From: Owenia fusiformis
Taxonomy: Eukaryota; Annelida; Polychaeta; Sabellida; Oweniidae
DNA: 64,000 nt
Assembly: GCA_903813345.2 (NCBI GenBank)
Contig: CAIIXF020000005.1
Coordinates: forward strand, 14,819,375-14,883,374
Reading direction: 5' to 3'
The position numbers were made by a program, and so were the translations under genes. Below, one piece after another: positions 39,701 to 49,900 of this stretch (positions are counted from its first letter, which is position 1; each line of letters begins with the position of its first letter). The notes under the pieces were generated by a model, which worked only from the letters and a program-made list of their open reading frames with translations, had not been told where the DNA came from and did not search any database.

Positions 39701-42700
39701 TTAAATAAAGCCGTGTTCTTATTTTAAATTTTAAAAATAAGCTTTCAAATATTGGCTATTTCCCATTTGATTTTAACTGGATATAGATATACCACTGACT
39801 ATCTTTCAAGTTATTGGCCAAGAAACAGTAAATGGCTTTGAAATATGAATTGAGGCATTGTGTGCAACTTTCTGTAATCAAGCATTTCTTACATTTTTCA
39901 CAAAAATTAGGCTGATAAGCATTTTATTAAGTCTTATGTGGTTTAAAATTTTCGCAATTAATTTTGAGTTTAATTAACAAGCATATAGTGAAATCAAATT
40001 GGATTGTGATATTATATGAGAAATATTTAGATTCAGGATATAACGAAACGACTATTACACATAAGATCCTTGAAAGTCAATAAAAAAAGGATAAAGCTTA
40101 GTAGATATTAATATTACCAAAACAATCATTTGGATTATGATATTAGGTCATAATTCCGAAAATTATATTGTTTGTTTGAATTAGTATTTATCCCAAGTCC
40201 AGATGGCAATCAAATATTTCCAATACCTTACTAACAAAATAATTTTTTTTGGGGGGGAGGGGGTGGTCAGAGACTCGAGTTGGTGAGACATGTGCCATCA
40301 ATGATGCTATGATATGGTTTTCAGTCTCCTATTACCCAACTCTCATTTATTTAATAATAATGATGAAAACCTTACCTTTTCTCAAGATCAACAGCTTCTG
40401 TAGGGCTGGGGGAGTCCAGGAAACAACCTAAAACATACAATAATATGAATTAGAAAAACCACTAGTTCATTCAGTTTGTTTTTATAACAAAGCTGTGAAG
40501 AAAGAAGGACACTGTGGGATGTCTAGTACGGAATATAAACAAAGAAATGCAAGTCAAGTAACAAATCATGCTTGACTTACTTCAACCCAACCGTTTCCAA
40601 AAAAAACACAAAAGAAAATAGGACTTGAGCATGAAAGTAATATCGCGTGACTGAGACCATATGCTGATTCACGATTCATTAACATGTTGTAATGTTTTTG
40701 TATTTCCAAACTGTATGCAATAGTAAGAAAACTACGAAAATATAATGACCCATCGTATGACAATAAACAAAATTATTGGCTATTACTGACAGCATTATGT
40801 TTTTGTATGCTATATGGAGACAAAGATTTATGTTTGCACAGACTAAGGACCCAACTTCTGAATAATTAATTCACCAGGAATATTTCTCACAGAACCCTAG
40901 TAGCAGTTCTTACTCTGCATGTAGACCAGAGATTATCTTCTACTAATCTATGATAATTCAATCTGGTCCAGTCTCCAGTTTCTCCCCAGAACTTGCATAT
41001 TCAATGTCCATAGATCCATTCACTTCTATATGCGTATGTGTTATCAAAATCAAGAGTATAGTTTCTTTTAAGTCCTCGAGTTGGTATGGTAAAATAAAGA
41101 TCCTGTTTTTGGGCTTTTGTTACATTCATGTAAGAATCAGTTATTCTTGCATGATACAATGATCATCTTTTATGTTATTTAGTACCTGATGTTACATTCT
41201 TGAAATGTAACAATCTGTTATCTTTGCATGATACCAACAATTGATCATTTCAGAAATTGAGTAATTTGGTACTTTTACATTCTCGTAACAATCGGTTATT
41301 CTTGCATGTTATACAGTAATTAAAGATGACAGAACCCAATTGAATAATTAATACATTTGAAGCAACCTCAATTACATCAAGGAACATCAAAAGAGATACG
41401 ATTTAAAGCCAAAAATTGGATTTAATATCTGAGCTGAAAAATACCCATCTTAGCTACCAAAAACTGATATAGCCATACTTCTTGAAGAAAATGAGACCAA
41501 TTGGCTGTTATGAGATAAGATTAAAGTGAATCTTGTTAAAATTAATTGGATTGCTATGTGTAGCCACAGGGGCAGGGATGTTTTCTACAACAGACCCAGC
41601 ACCATTGATATACCAAGGAACTAGTTATCTGTTAGACCAGCATGAAGATTCCTGGTCTACAAGAATAACTATCTTACATAATAGCTAATTATTAGCTAAT
41701 TTGCTCATCTGTTGGCAAAACATGGCCAGTTAAGACATTGTTTTTTGTCTCCAGTGACTCGAAGTGTGTCTTTCTTTGGACAAGTGCAATTAAATAGTGC
41801 AATTAAAATTCTGAGTAGGAAATAAACAAAACAACAAATCATTTACCAAACAAACCAACAAACCAAAAAACACAATGACATCATCTGCAGTCGATATGAT
41901 GGTCGATTGCATCATCATTGCGGACAAACGTGGACATACAAGATGCTGGTTCACTTGGTTGGATCTCAAGTGATTACAATGGTGATGAACTAAAATAAGC
42001 TAATATTAAAAATATTGCATTTCCCCATAGAGATACTCTCCGAGAAAACGCAGTGTTGAACGAAGGGATCCACAAACAGCTCTCTATGAATCCACATGAT
42101 TTGTTTCATTTTCTCCAAAACTGTGACTTCCACGACTAATACAAGCCAATGTTACATATTGGCTCTTACTTCCTTGTTTAACATGCAATAGTCTAATACA
42201 GAAAGACAAACACATAAACTTCCCGGGAACCTTGTTAAATCAGGCGTTAATGCTCTATTTGTAATTACAAAATCAAGACAAGAAAAAGATTTAGCAATAT
42301 CTATCCTAGAGGCATAATTGACTCTTATTGCCTTGGATTGGAAATTTAGAAAACTAAAGATGATCTGTATGCCCTGAGCAATGGCTGGTGATAATGGTGA
42401 ATACATGTCATTGCCCTAATGTCATAATAATAGTTAATATTGAGAAAATTTTATCTCAATAATAAAATGAAGTTGGGAATATATTCAGATCATGAATGGT
42501 AGGTGTGTGTGTGTGTGGGGGGGGGGTTGTAGATACTTGAGGTTAGTAAATTTCATCTCTTGACACAGTGCCCAACTCGATGATGATATTAAGACTAGGT
42601 GTTCCAACTATCTGAGGTGTGAAGAAGCTGTTAAGCCATCTTAACCCCTACTTGCCATCTTAACCCCTACTTGCCTACTGTCAGTTTTTATCAGGGTAGG

Positions 42701-45700
42701 ATTATCAGACCAATATGAACCAACATGGCAAAGCTAATATTCGTTATTTAGATTTTGTTAACATCTGCCTTAATACATCTATACATTGTCACCATCACCA
42801 GAATTTTCAAATAATAACCAAAATGACATTGGAAACAAACTTTAAAAAATTCTTATTATTAGTGGGAACTAGTATATCGACCCCCCCCCAACTGTTAAAT
42901 GATTAAAATTTTGAGTTGAATGATGAAATAATTCTTCTTGCTTTTAGCTTACCTTTATCCTCAGAGAGTTTTCTGATCAGGCTACATGGTCTTACAGCTC
43001 CAGATTTAGCACGTATGGGGGTAGGGCTCCCAGAGTCTGACAGAGACAGTCGCTTCTTGGGTGTCGTACTGAAGCTGGAAATAAAAAATCTTGGTTTTGT
43101 ACATTTATGCTGACTGAGCTGATCAAACAAAACAAAAAACAAAAAGTAAACAATCAAAGGATTATCAATGTGTATTCTTTTCTTTTATCAAAGATGGGTG
43201 GGGTAATTAGCAGAAACAAACGAATAAAATATATATGATGGGGATTTAGAACCATCATAGATATTTGTTTTTGCTGATTGATATACATTTTAGATTGGCT
43301 TCTGTGCAAAAAAACATAAGCCTGTCCTTTTGTTCATGCCAGTTATTTTTTAGTCTATAGACACCATAAAATACAGATAAAAGAACATAAAGAAACCACA
43401 TTGCAGTAGTCATTAGCATACATTGTTTTACACAGGATAATTTTTATAATGTAACACCTGGCTATTGTGCCAACCAAAAAATTAACTCAAATTTCACCTT
43501 GTATTTTTTATAATTTAAAAACCACATTGTGTAAAGACATGATTAAAGAGCCAGCAGACAGCTGATTTTGCATAGAAGGTGCTGCACATTGCACAAATTA
43601 ATTCTTTTGTTGCTACAAGCAATATTGCAGCAGACTTTCATCGTTGGTTAATTGCAGAAATCAACGTTCATAATTAAACAGAATATTTGGAATTTTCGGA
43701 AATTGGGTAGCAGTTGGCTAAAAATGGTCAATCAGGGAAATTCAGACTAGATAACTGCGTTTATTTAATATTAATTATTTGCTGGCCATCAAGTTCATTG
43801 TTTGAAGTAATTTAGAACCCTGCTCATTATTGATAAGATTCTTCAACTGGCACATGCCGTTAACGAGACTGATATTAATTTTCCGTTTTAGGCAGGTGAC
43901 CAACTGATAGTATTGTATGTGTACATACAGTGTCCTCAAGATGACCTGAGATTATGAGAGATGTAAACTGAAACAAAAGAAATACATCCAGTCGTTAAAT
44001 CATAACCAATCAATCATCAAAGTGAGACGAAAATTAAATTTTAATCCCCAATGTAAAATTTTTGAATTTATAATCCTGGTTGGAGACGTTAGGGATTTAT
44101 TTATTTGTCACTTATAGTGATTTTGTCTAATGACGTCTCGGACCCATCCTTCTTGTTTCTTGGAAGCAGGATGCTCTCAAAACTGACTCAGCCAAAATTA
44201 AAACAATCCAACCTCGAAATTCTTCTGATAAAATCTTGATTAACATGGGATTAACTCCAAGGTCAATGTTATGATTGGGATGTAAATAATGTCAGTTTCT
44301 AGGTATGAAATCTGAAAATTTGCTAATTGCAATAACCTTATATACAAACATCCAACATTTGGTTTAATATTTGGATTTTCTTCAAACCTTAAATCCTATT
44401 GATTCAATCAGAAAATATTTTCATTGTAATATGCATATCAATATTTCATTTATTCTGATTGCTAAATTATACCATTTACACTCTGGACAAAGTCTACCAA
44501 CAATCAACAAACTCTAATTCCCCAAACTTTAAAAATAGCGGTACTCCAAAATCAATGAAACTTAGAAAATACTGTATCAGTACAAATTATTGAAAAATTG
44601 ATACCAAGAGCATCTAAATAGCTGCAATATCCCAATATGATTGGCACAACCACAAACAAAATCTAGCTTCAATAGCCTATTTTTGAAAACCAACGCGTGA
44701 AATATTTGGCCAGGTATCAATATTCAAAATTGGCGTTTAGGCCAGAAATGTGATTGGCAAACAATGTCAACTAAAGCAGAGTACTAACTTATCTAACAAC
44801 AAATTTAAAGTTAATCTTGAGTCCTTCAACCTACAAAACCCACGCTATTTTGTTGACATTCATAAGATAAGGAGTTAACCACATATATTTCAGCCAATCC
44901 CCAGGTCATGAAGGACTTAGTTGCCATAAGTGATGGTTTTGATAAACAATTTAGTACAGCGCATCTGATCACATGTACTGAACATACATAGTCAGTCTAC
45001 TTGATTTTTACGATGTGAGAATCTGACTTTTTCACATCCTGAATAAGATGATAAAATCAAAAGATACTGTAGATAGTTGCAGCAACTTATACTTCACCGT
45101 AATTATAATTTTGCTAACCTGATTAAAAAAAAGTTCCCGATGAACACATATTACACAAAATAGGAAACTATATCTAATCATTAATCTTATTAACTGATTT
45201 AAACATTTTTGTTATTTATGTGTCTTAATGTTATATTTGTGATCCCACGTTATTTTACATGAGCAAAAACCAATGACATTTCAAAAAACAGAAACCTTGA
45301 TCTTAAGGATGATATTTTTAAAAGGGATGTCCTCTAGCCACAAGCATGTTTCTATTAACACATCCCTATATTATTTTAATTGTGACAACACTAATTACAG
45401 ATGTCAAATATTCAGGATTGAAACATGCTGAATGCGTAGATCACAAAACCATCCAATAACCATTGCGAATGATGAAAAGTTACCCGGTGCTCCAAACTCT
45501 AGATGCAAGCTCGTTTTAAATATGTTGTATTTTCAGTAATATTCCTGTGTTGGGTTGATTTGTGAAAGAACAACAGTTTCTCCTTTCAATTATGTTTACG
45601 GGATTTGTCTTTGAGCATTTACAGCATTATTTACTAAGTTTACATACTTACTGCATTTACTTAATATTTTTGACAGTTGATCTCAACACCAAAACAATAT

Positions 45701-46139
45701 CAAAGTATCGTTGGTATTTGTCTTGTCACCAAGTATATCTCTTAAACATCTATTTATTTCTACATCCTGCAGGCCCTCACCCATATAATATATTGTCAAA
45801 TTCCTCGTGTTCCTAAGATAGGTGCATCAAGAAAGGTTAATTGGTACACAACACATCCCTGTCGCAATGTAATATGAACCGAAACATGGTGCAAAGTTTC
45901 ACTGCAAAAACGATGGAATGTCGAACTACGCTCTGGATGCAAAACAAGAAGACGCACTTATGCTATTTAGTATTTACAAATCATATTTACCTTCCGCCAC
46001 TTCCTGTTGTGAGATCTTCAAGATTGAACGCAAGTTCTGACATTGGCGAAAACAGCATTGAATGAGCATCATTGGATGTAAATGTATTCGCAAAAGATAA
46101 TGTCTTCAGTGGCATCTCAGTTTGAGATTTTTGATCCAT
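30611..46139 (-). CDS. CDC25: CDC25 M-phase inducer phosphatase, 13 coding exons, 631 aa
   Basis: Dual-specificity phosphatase that removes inhibitory phosphates from the Thr-Tyr pair of cyclin-dependent kinases and so triggers CDK activation. Coding exons, in minus-strand order: 46139-45991, 43074-42953, 40427-40376, 36640-36596, 34756-34516, 34243-34100, 33410-33285, 33021-32890, 32697-32518, 32244-31960, 31685-31525, 31265-31148, 30751-30611. All junctions are GT-AG, phases agree throughout, and the total is 1896 nt ending in TAA. The N-terminal 400 residues are the variable regulatory part (SP/TP sites, DSGMGF motif, RSPSAP at 344-349, KRRKS at 381-385). The catalytic rhodanese-type domain follows, with IDCRYPYEYEGGHI at 478-491 and the active-site loop HCEFSSER at 535-542 (Cys536, Arg542). 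The tail reads CEPQTYKPM then KSKSWAGAEKQ, as in animal CDC25. Length fits the family. Vertebrate A/B/C paralogy cannot be assigned. Confidence 0.96.
31148..31265 (-). CDS. CDC25: CDC25 exon 12
   Basis: Residues 546-585: MRFLRNKDRE, then YPALKFPEVYLLHLGYKEFF, matching the Y-P-x-L-x-x-PE-x-Y-x-L-x-GGYKEFF block of CDC25. His574 replaces the usual first glycine of the GGYK segment (LHLGYK). Acceptor TATTTCAG, donor GAT|GTAAGT. Confidence 0.96.
31525..31685 (-). CDS. CDC25: CDC25 exon 11 (active-site loop)
   Basis: Residues 493-545. NLYTKDKIIEEFL, then IIIFHCEFSSERGPK, the CX5R phosphatase loop with Cys536 and Arg542 intact. Acceptor AATTTCAG, donor ATT|GTAAGT. Ends in phase 2. Confidence 0.97.
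31960..32244 (-). CDS. CDC25: CDC25 exon 10 (start of catalytic domain)
   Basis: 95 codons, residues 398-492. Reads RSFSMVE, then DLIGDCSKTYCLPTIKGRHQ, the canonical lead into the CDC25 rhodanese fold, then KFMIIDCRYPYEYEGGHIK. Acceptor TTTATAG, donor AAG|GTACAT (weaker than its neighbours). Confidence 0.96.
32518..32697 (-). CDS. CDC25: CDC25 exon 9 (14-3-3 / checkpoint site)
   Basis: 60 codons, residues 338-397. KLFRSPSAPRLF matches the mode-1 14-3-3 motif RSxSxP and aligns with the Ser216 region of human CDC25C, a CHK1/CHK2 target; the predicted phosphoserine is Ser347. KRRKSI at 381-386 is a second basic motif, a possible nuclear localisation signal. Acceptor ACTTTAG, donor GAG|GTAGGT. 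Confidence 0.93.
32890..33021 (-). CDS. CDC25: CDC25 exon 8
   Basis: 44 codons in phase 0: SSLLGAPI, then PTLSFSPACDEHDTDNSAPKT. The LLGAPL-like motif is a conserved block before the 14-3-3 site in vertebrate CDC25. Acceptor TATCTTAAG, donor ACC|GTAAGT. Confidence 0.88.
33285..33410 (-). CDS. CDC25: CDC25 exon 7
   Basis: 42 codons in phase 0. Starts LFDSPEKENEVRGFSLRKSS and ends in an acidic run with DDGFLELWDDNE, matching the conserved DDGF(M/V)(D/E)L block of CDC25. Acceptor ATTACAG, donor GAG|GTAAGT. Confidence 0.92.
33776..33840. repeat. ACAGAATAGGCCATTA triplet repeat in CDC25 intron 6
   Basis: Three copies of (C)AGA(A/G)TAGGCCATTA at 15-24 bp spacing. Confidence 0.7.
34100..34243 (-). 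CDS. CDC25: CDC25 exon 6
   Basis: 48 codons in phase 0: DDFMFAAPTARPKRSLKLIS, then a serine- and proline-rich stretch ending ASST. Acceptor TTATCCAG, donor ACA|GTAAGT. Confidence 0.88.
34516..34756 (-). CDS. CDC25: CDC25 exon 5
   Basis: Encodes IRSAFRRYKSMPVPDTAHSP through DSGMGFDKDK, including the SQDSG(M)G(F) motif typical of the CDC25 regulatory region and several SP sites. Acceptor TTTTTAG, donor AAG|GTAAGA. Ends in phase 0. Confidence 0.9.
34757..36595 (-). other. CDC25 intron 4
   Basis: 1839 bp. Contains TTCCCTCCAT(C/T)TATG direct repeats near 35385-35460 and CCTAAGG(G/A)TAAC repeats near 35630-35670; no exon seen. Confidence 0.7.
36596..36640 (-). CDS. CDC25: CDC25 exon 4 (45 nt)
   Basis: A short exon encoding FANESKRVDRKVNR plus split arginines at both ends. 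Acceptor TTTTTTGCAG, donor AG|GTGAGT. The acceptor is the first unit of a 41-bp tandem array (see 36641-36797), so copies of the polypyrimidine tract and AG recur upstream of the true site. Confidence 0.85.
36641..36797. repeat. 41-bp tandem array duplicating the CDC25 exon 4 acceptor
   Basis: Units start CTGCAAAAAATATT at 36641, 36682, 36723 and 36764 (41-bp step; the last unit is partial and diverged). On the minus strand each unit ends in ATATTTTTTGCAG (or close), identical to the real exon 4 splice acceptor, so three decoy acceptors lie 41, 82 and 123 nt upstream of the true one. Confidence 0.92.
36641..40375 (-). other. CDC25 intron 3
   Basis: 3735 bp, the longest CDC25 intron. Its 3' end (36641-36797) is the 41-bp acceptor-bearing array; the rest is AT-rich sequence without recognised features. 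Confidence 0.75.
40376..40427 (-). CDS. CDC25: CDC25 exon 3
   Basis: A 52-nt exon encoding GCFLDSPSPTEAVDLEKR. The FLDSPSP block matches the conserved GFCLDSPGP-type block of vertebrate CDC25. Acceptor TTTTAG, donor AAAAG|GTAAGG. Confidence 0.9.
40428..42952 (-). other. CDC25 intron 2
   Basis: 2525 bp. Contains the degenerate repeat at 41110-41315, a (GT)n-G10 tract near 42508-42526 and a 20-bp direct duplication (CATCTTAACCCCTACTTGC) at about 42638-42675. Confidence 0.75.
41110..41315. repeat. Degenerate tandem repeat of about 75-80 bp in CDC25 intron 2
   Basis: TACATTC(A/T)TG..AACA(A)TC(A/G)GTTAT(T/C)(C/T)TTGCATG recurs three times with AT-rich linkers. Confidence 0.6.
42953..43074 (-). 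CDS. CDC25: CDC25 exon 2
   Basis: Residues 50-90. Acceptor TTTCCAG, donor AAAG|GTAAGC. Contains STTPKKRLSLSDSGSPTP, a cluster of possible proline-directed and basophilic kinase sites. Phase 2 in, phase 1 out. Confidence 0.88.
43075..45990 (-). other. CDC25 intron 1
   Basis: 2916-bp intron between exons 1 and 2, GT-AG. No coding exon or recognisable element inside. Confidence 0.75.
45991..46139 (-). CDS. CDC25: CDC25 exon 1 (start codon)
   Basis: Encodes residues 1-49 plus two bases of codon 50. It starts at ATG 46139-46137 (MDQKSQTEMP) and includes SPMSELAFNLEDLT, which resembles the conserved N-terminal block of animal CDC25. The donor reads AG|GTAAAT. The stretch just 5' (CTACAGTTGAA) lies in the shared promoter/5'UTR; no in-frame upstream start was preferred. 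Confidence 0.85.
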
Positions 46140-46758
46140 TTCAACTGTAGGTAGGAGGGCACAATATAAAGTCCAGATCCAATGCCACCAAATATGTGAT
46201 CAGATGATGAATCTACAAGTTAATATGTGCAATGTGAAACATTCGTCAAAGACTCCACACTGTTCTAAATGTGTGACAAACGCCACAGCTTGAGATCCAA
46301 AAGATGGTGATGTCACAAAAATTCGCAATTTTTTTGTCACGTATTCGCTTCTAAACTTGATTCTTCACACCGCTTACACCTTCAACAACCACTCCTAATT
46401 GTCTCTAGTGCTTAATGCTACATCGACGGATAATGCTTTTGTTATATTGCGACGCTAATTAGTTAAATTAGGAGAAAATCCGTCCTAATTCTCGACCAAA
46501 CCTACGCCGCCATGTATTTGAAAATCAACAATGACCTCCCCAATCAACGCCACGATCTCTGCACATGCGCATTAAAAAGCATCAGTTTTTGAAGCGCGAT
46601 TTCTCCTATAATCTAGTAACAATTCAAGTTTTATGCAATGTAGAGTGAAAAATCATATATTTATCTTTCAAATTATCTAAAAATTTCAGATTTTAGTCAT
46701 GTATGTAGCTAATAGATAACATGATGAATATTCATAAAGTCGTACATTTTTATGTACC

Positions 46759-46771
46759 TACGCATGCGCAC
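46759..46771 (+). promoter_or_regulatory. NRF-1-like site TACGCATGCGCAC
   Basis: Matches the GCGCAYGCGC-type NRF-1 consensus closely and lies 4 bp from the E2F-type palindrome. A second, weaker copy (GCACATGCGCA) is at 46561-46571. NRF-1 sites are common in bidirectional promoters of animals. Confidence 0.5.
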
Positions 46772-46775
46772 TAAG

Positions 46776-46786
46776 TTGGCGCCAAA
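46776..46786 (+). promoter_or_regulatory. E2F-type site TTGGCGCCAAA
   Basis: Perfect palindromic core TTGGCGCCAA, a classical E2F/DP binding sequence, 107 bp upstream of the chosen SLBP start codon. E2F control fits the S-phase role of SLBP. Binding is inferred from the motif only. Confidence 0.65.
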
Positions 46787-46892
46787 TCAAAAATTTCCAA
46801 GTTTGTTTTATATCATTTCTTTTTACGCTTTTAACAATTTAGGTAATATTTATCAATTATTTCAAACCAAAACTATAGTATCTATTACAACT

Positions 46893-46993
46893 ATGTCTAG
46901 TCATCAAACATTGCGATCTAGAAGGTCAGAGATGGAGAGAGAAAGAAGGAATAGACGGCGAAGTCCATTTTCGCGGCAAAACAATTCTGAAAA
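46893..46993 (+). CDS. SLBP: SLBP exon 1 (start codon)
   Basis: [20 protein letters not shown], then [12 protein letters not shown]. Donor AAAA|GTGAGA, phase 2. An in-frame upstream ATG at 46752 exists without an intervening stop, but it lies 5' of the E2F/NRF-1 sites and codes for an unremarkable hydrophobic stretch, so 46893 is preferred. Confidence 0.78.
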
Positions 46994-49900
46994 GTGAGAA
47001 ATTTTGTTTTGTTTATTTTTAATATTATGATATAGGCTAAATGGATCATATTGTCATACAAACTCATTGAATTTATATTTTATAGATCTTTAAAACAAAT
47101 TGTGTTGCTTGCCCAGGAGTTTTTGGTGTACCTAGTTTTTGATGTTTTTTTGGGTTTTTCAAGAGAATCCTCCATCCACTAGAATCTACTACTTTTTTCA
47201 AGGCCTGACTGCGTCGCTAACATGCTAAATATAAGAGTTAGCTGACGTTTGGGAGTCTGACTTACCTTCTAAAGGTTAGAACCCGAATCTTAATGAAACC
47301 ATATCACCTTTGTTCCGTCAACCATGGAGCATTTTTCACAACATCCAAGAGGTAAATCATGGATCGAGAAAATGAATGATTTCCTTGTAAGTTCCGGAAG
47401 TTTCAATACGAAAAATTACCGAACATATGTGAAAACCGAATATTTGTTCGTTGTTTTCACGATTTAAAGGTTCGTTTGTTCTTCAATGTTTTGGTCTAAA
47501 TTATAAAGCATCACCAACAGGTCTTACTCCATTAATCGACTAATACAGCAGACGGCTCATATTTCTACGTAGCATTTCATTCAGACCAATAGTGGGAGTG
47601 TAGATCACGCAGTTTCGTTCGTTGCGTACTTCACTTGAAATTGGTAATTTTAAATATTGACTACTTCACTTAGCTTGGCGGATGTAGAACATTGCTGAAT
47701 ATTCTTTTAATTTTCACACCAGACATGCTTGGTTGACACGTCAACAAAGTAAAGTTCAAGGGTCAATGCGTTATTTCGTGATAAGTACAACGCCTTCCCG
47801 GAAGTCAACATTGATGAAAAATGAAAAAGTCGGAAAAGCATTTACGCTAATTTCTATCAAATGCTATGTTTATGCATCATCATCGACGCAACAAAGGTGA
47901 TATGGTTTCATTAAGATTCGGGTTCTAACCTTTAGAAGGTAAGTCAGACTCCCAAACGTCAGCTAACTCTTATATTTAGCATGTTAGCGACGCAGTCAGG
48001 CCTTGAAAAAAGTAGTAGTCTAGACTCGGGCTTGGCTAATTTGGAGACTATCAGAGTAGATTAGGCCTATTTGCTTATAAGATAATCCAGCACTTGCAAT
48101 GACAATGTCAATGTGCTTCTGCACCAAATTCGTAGGAAATCTATTATGATATATCTTAGCATAATTAGAAGTTACTCGGAATGAACACTTAAATGGGAAA
48201 ATATTTGTTTCTGTTGGCAGTCCATAACATGAAAAATCATTCATTCTTAACATTTTTCAGTCGAAATGAGAGATATTCAAGAGATGGAGATCTTAGTCCT
48301 CTTAGGAGTCCAATAGGAAACAAAAGAGAACACAAAGTAAGGAGGAGAGATCAAGAAAACAGTTCAGATAGCCAAGGAAGTCACAATGAAAGGCGAGGAA
48401 AGAGTAGCGGTGACAGACGAGGAGAGAACAGGGATAGGCAAGGAGGTCACAATGACTGGGTAATAGACAGGCATGGAGATCAAAGAGGTTACAATGAACC
48501 AGATAGGTATAGTATAAATAGTCTTATGTAAATATGTACTAAATATATTATGGTTCCCACTGATATTTTGGCTATGGTTGAACCCAAAGCTAAAGTATAC
48601 TTGATGTCAAAACTAAAATATTATTTTCCTACACTAAATCAAATGCCATGTTTAAGTGAGAGGAAATGGAATATAGGGAAACATGAAATTAAGTCGATAC
48701 CCACATTATTCAACCCTCAAACCAACACAACCGCTAGACAGTTTCATCCATCTAAATTCATTAAACCTGCTACTTAAGTTCAGCTACTTCTCGAGGTCAT
48801 GCGTGAGATGGAACACTTTAAACATAGTGTTTTTTATTTACACAATGACAGTTTAACCAGTTTAAATCTTTAGTTCGCCAACAGCTTATCAATTAAGCCC
48901 ATTTTTATGTCGCCACCAAAAGTGTTATTATATATTATATTCGGTATCTGTAACAAATGGCAGGTGGCGAATTTTTATTTTAGCAATAGGCCTTTGGTCT
49001 CTACTTTAAATATCATAAATCTTTATGGAGAGTTATTTTTTTACCAATGGTCTCATAAGGACAGTTTCTCCTCTATTGTAGTTCAAGCAGTCATCGCTCT
49101 CACAGATATTCTGAGAATCGGGCAGGTCCTGCATGGCGGACATCTTCACACAGGGAGTCACAAAGGGTACAACCCAGCGAAGACTGGGACAAAGAGCTCG
49201 AAGAAAACTTCCCTACACTACCAGACTCAAAGTGAGTACAATTTAGTCAGAAATATTTACTCCTCAAACTGTATTAAAGATTAACATGTTCCTGATTCTA
49301 AAAATGATTCCCAGTTTGAATAATAAAATAAAGTAGCATTCTATTATAATTATTAAGTAATTTAATGAATCATTTCACTCTACAGATCAAGAAAGACACA
49401 GTTACTTTTTTACAAAAATGCCTCAGTAATGTAAAGTATTTTTTTCACACGTTTTCAAAGTGCCAATATCTGACTAGGTTTAAGGTAGGGCATGCTGGGT
49501 AGATTACTTGGTGGCCAATCCACTTTGAATTTTTTGATAAAAGAATGCTATATTTATTACTCATGTGTGTCTTGTTATGATCAAAGACAAAATTTATATG
49601 GCACAAAAGAGGTGTGCTGAAGGTTTTACGTGTTGCCATTAAAGGTGCATTTTCATTTACTGTAAATCAAGGCTTATATTTCCCATCTTTCTAGGTATTC
49701 AGATATTGAATTTTTGTTTCTGAGAACTTTGTTGAATATGTTTAATGGTTGAGAAATAAGGATCGAAACCAGCCATAGTTTTCTCCTGATGACCATCGTG
49801 AATTATTGTGTTTTATGGATTATGGCGACGGCTTTTGTGAATGGATGTTGACCCTTGGCTTTGAAACGCCTTTGGACTTGGAGACTGGATTTTATCTATC

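Larger units (their letters stand above)
46140..46892. promoter_or_regulatory. Divergent CDC25 / SLBP promoter
   Basis: The start codons of CDC25 (minus) and SLBP (plus) are separated by 753 bp, which must hold both promoters and both 5'UTRs. Visible elements: a YY1-like CGCCGCCATG at 46505-46514, an NRF-1-like GCACATGCGCA at 46561-46571, an NRF-1-like TACGCATGCGCAC at 46759-46771, an E2F-type palindrome at 46776-46786 and a CRE-like TGATGTCAC near 46307. The GC/CpG-containing motifs stand out in AT-rich surroundings. Transcription starts are not determined. Confidence 0.7.

Noticed and set aside
46752-46892. Upstream in-frame ATG for SLBP
   Set aside because: It lies 5' of the E2F/NRF-1 sites, which would then be coding, and the added peptide is unlike SLBP.
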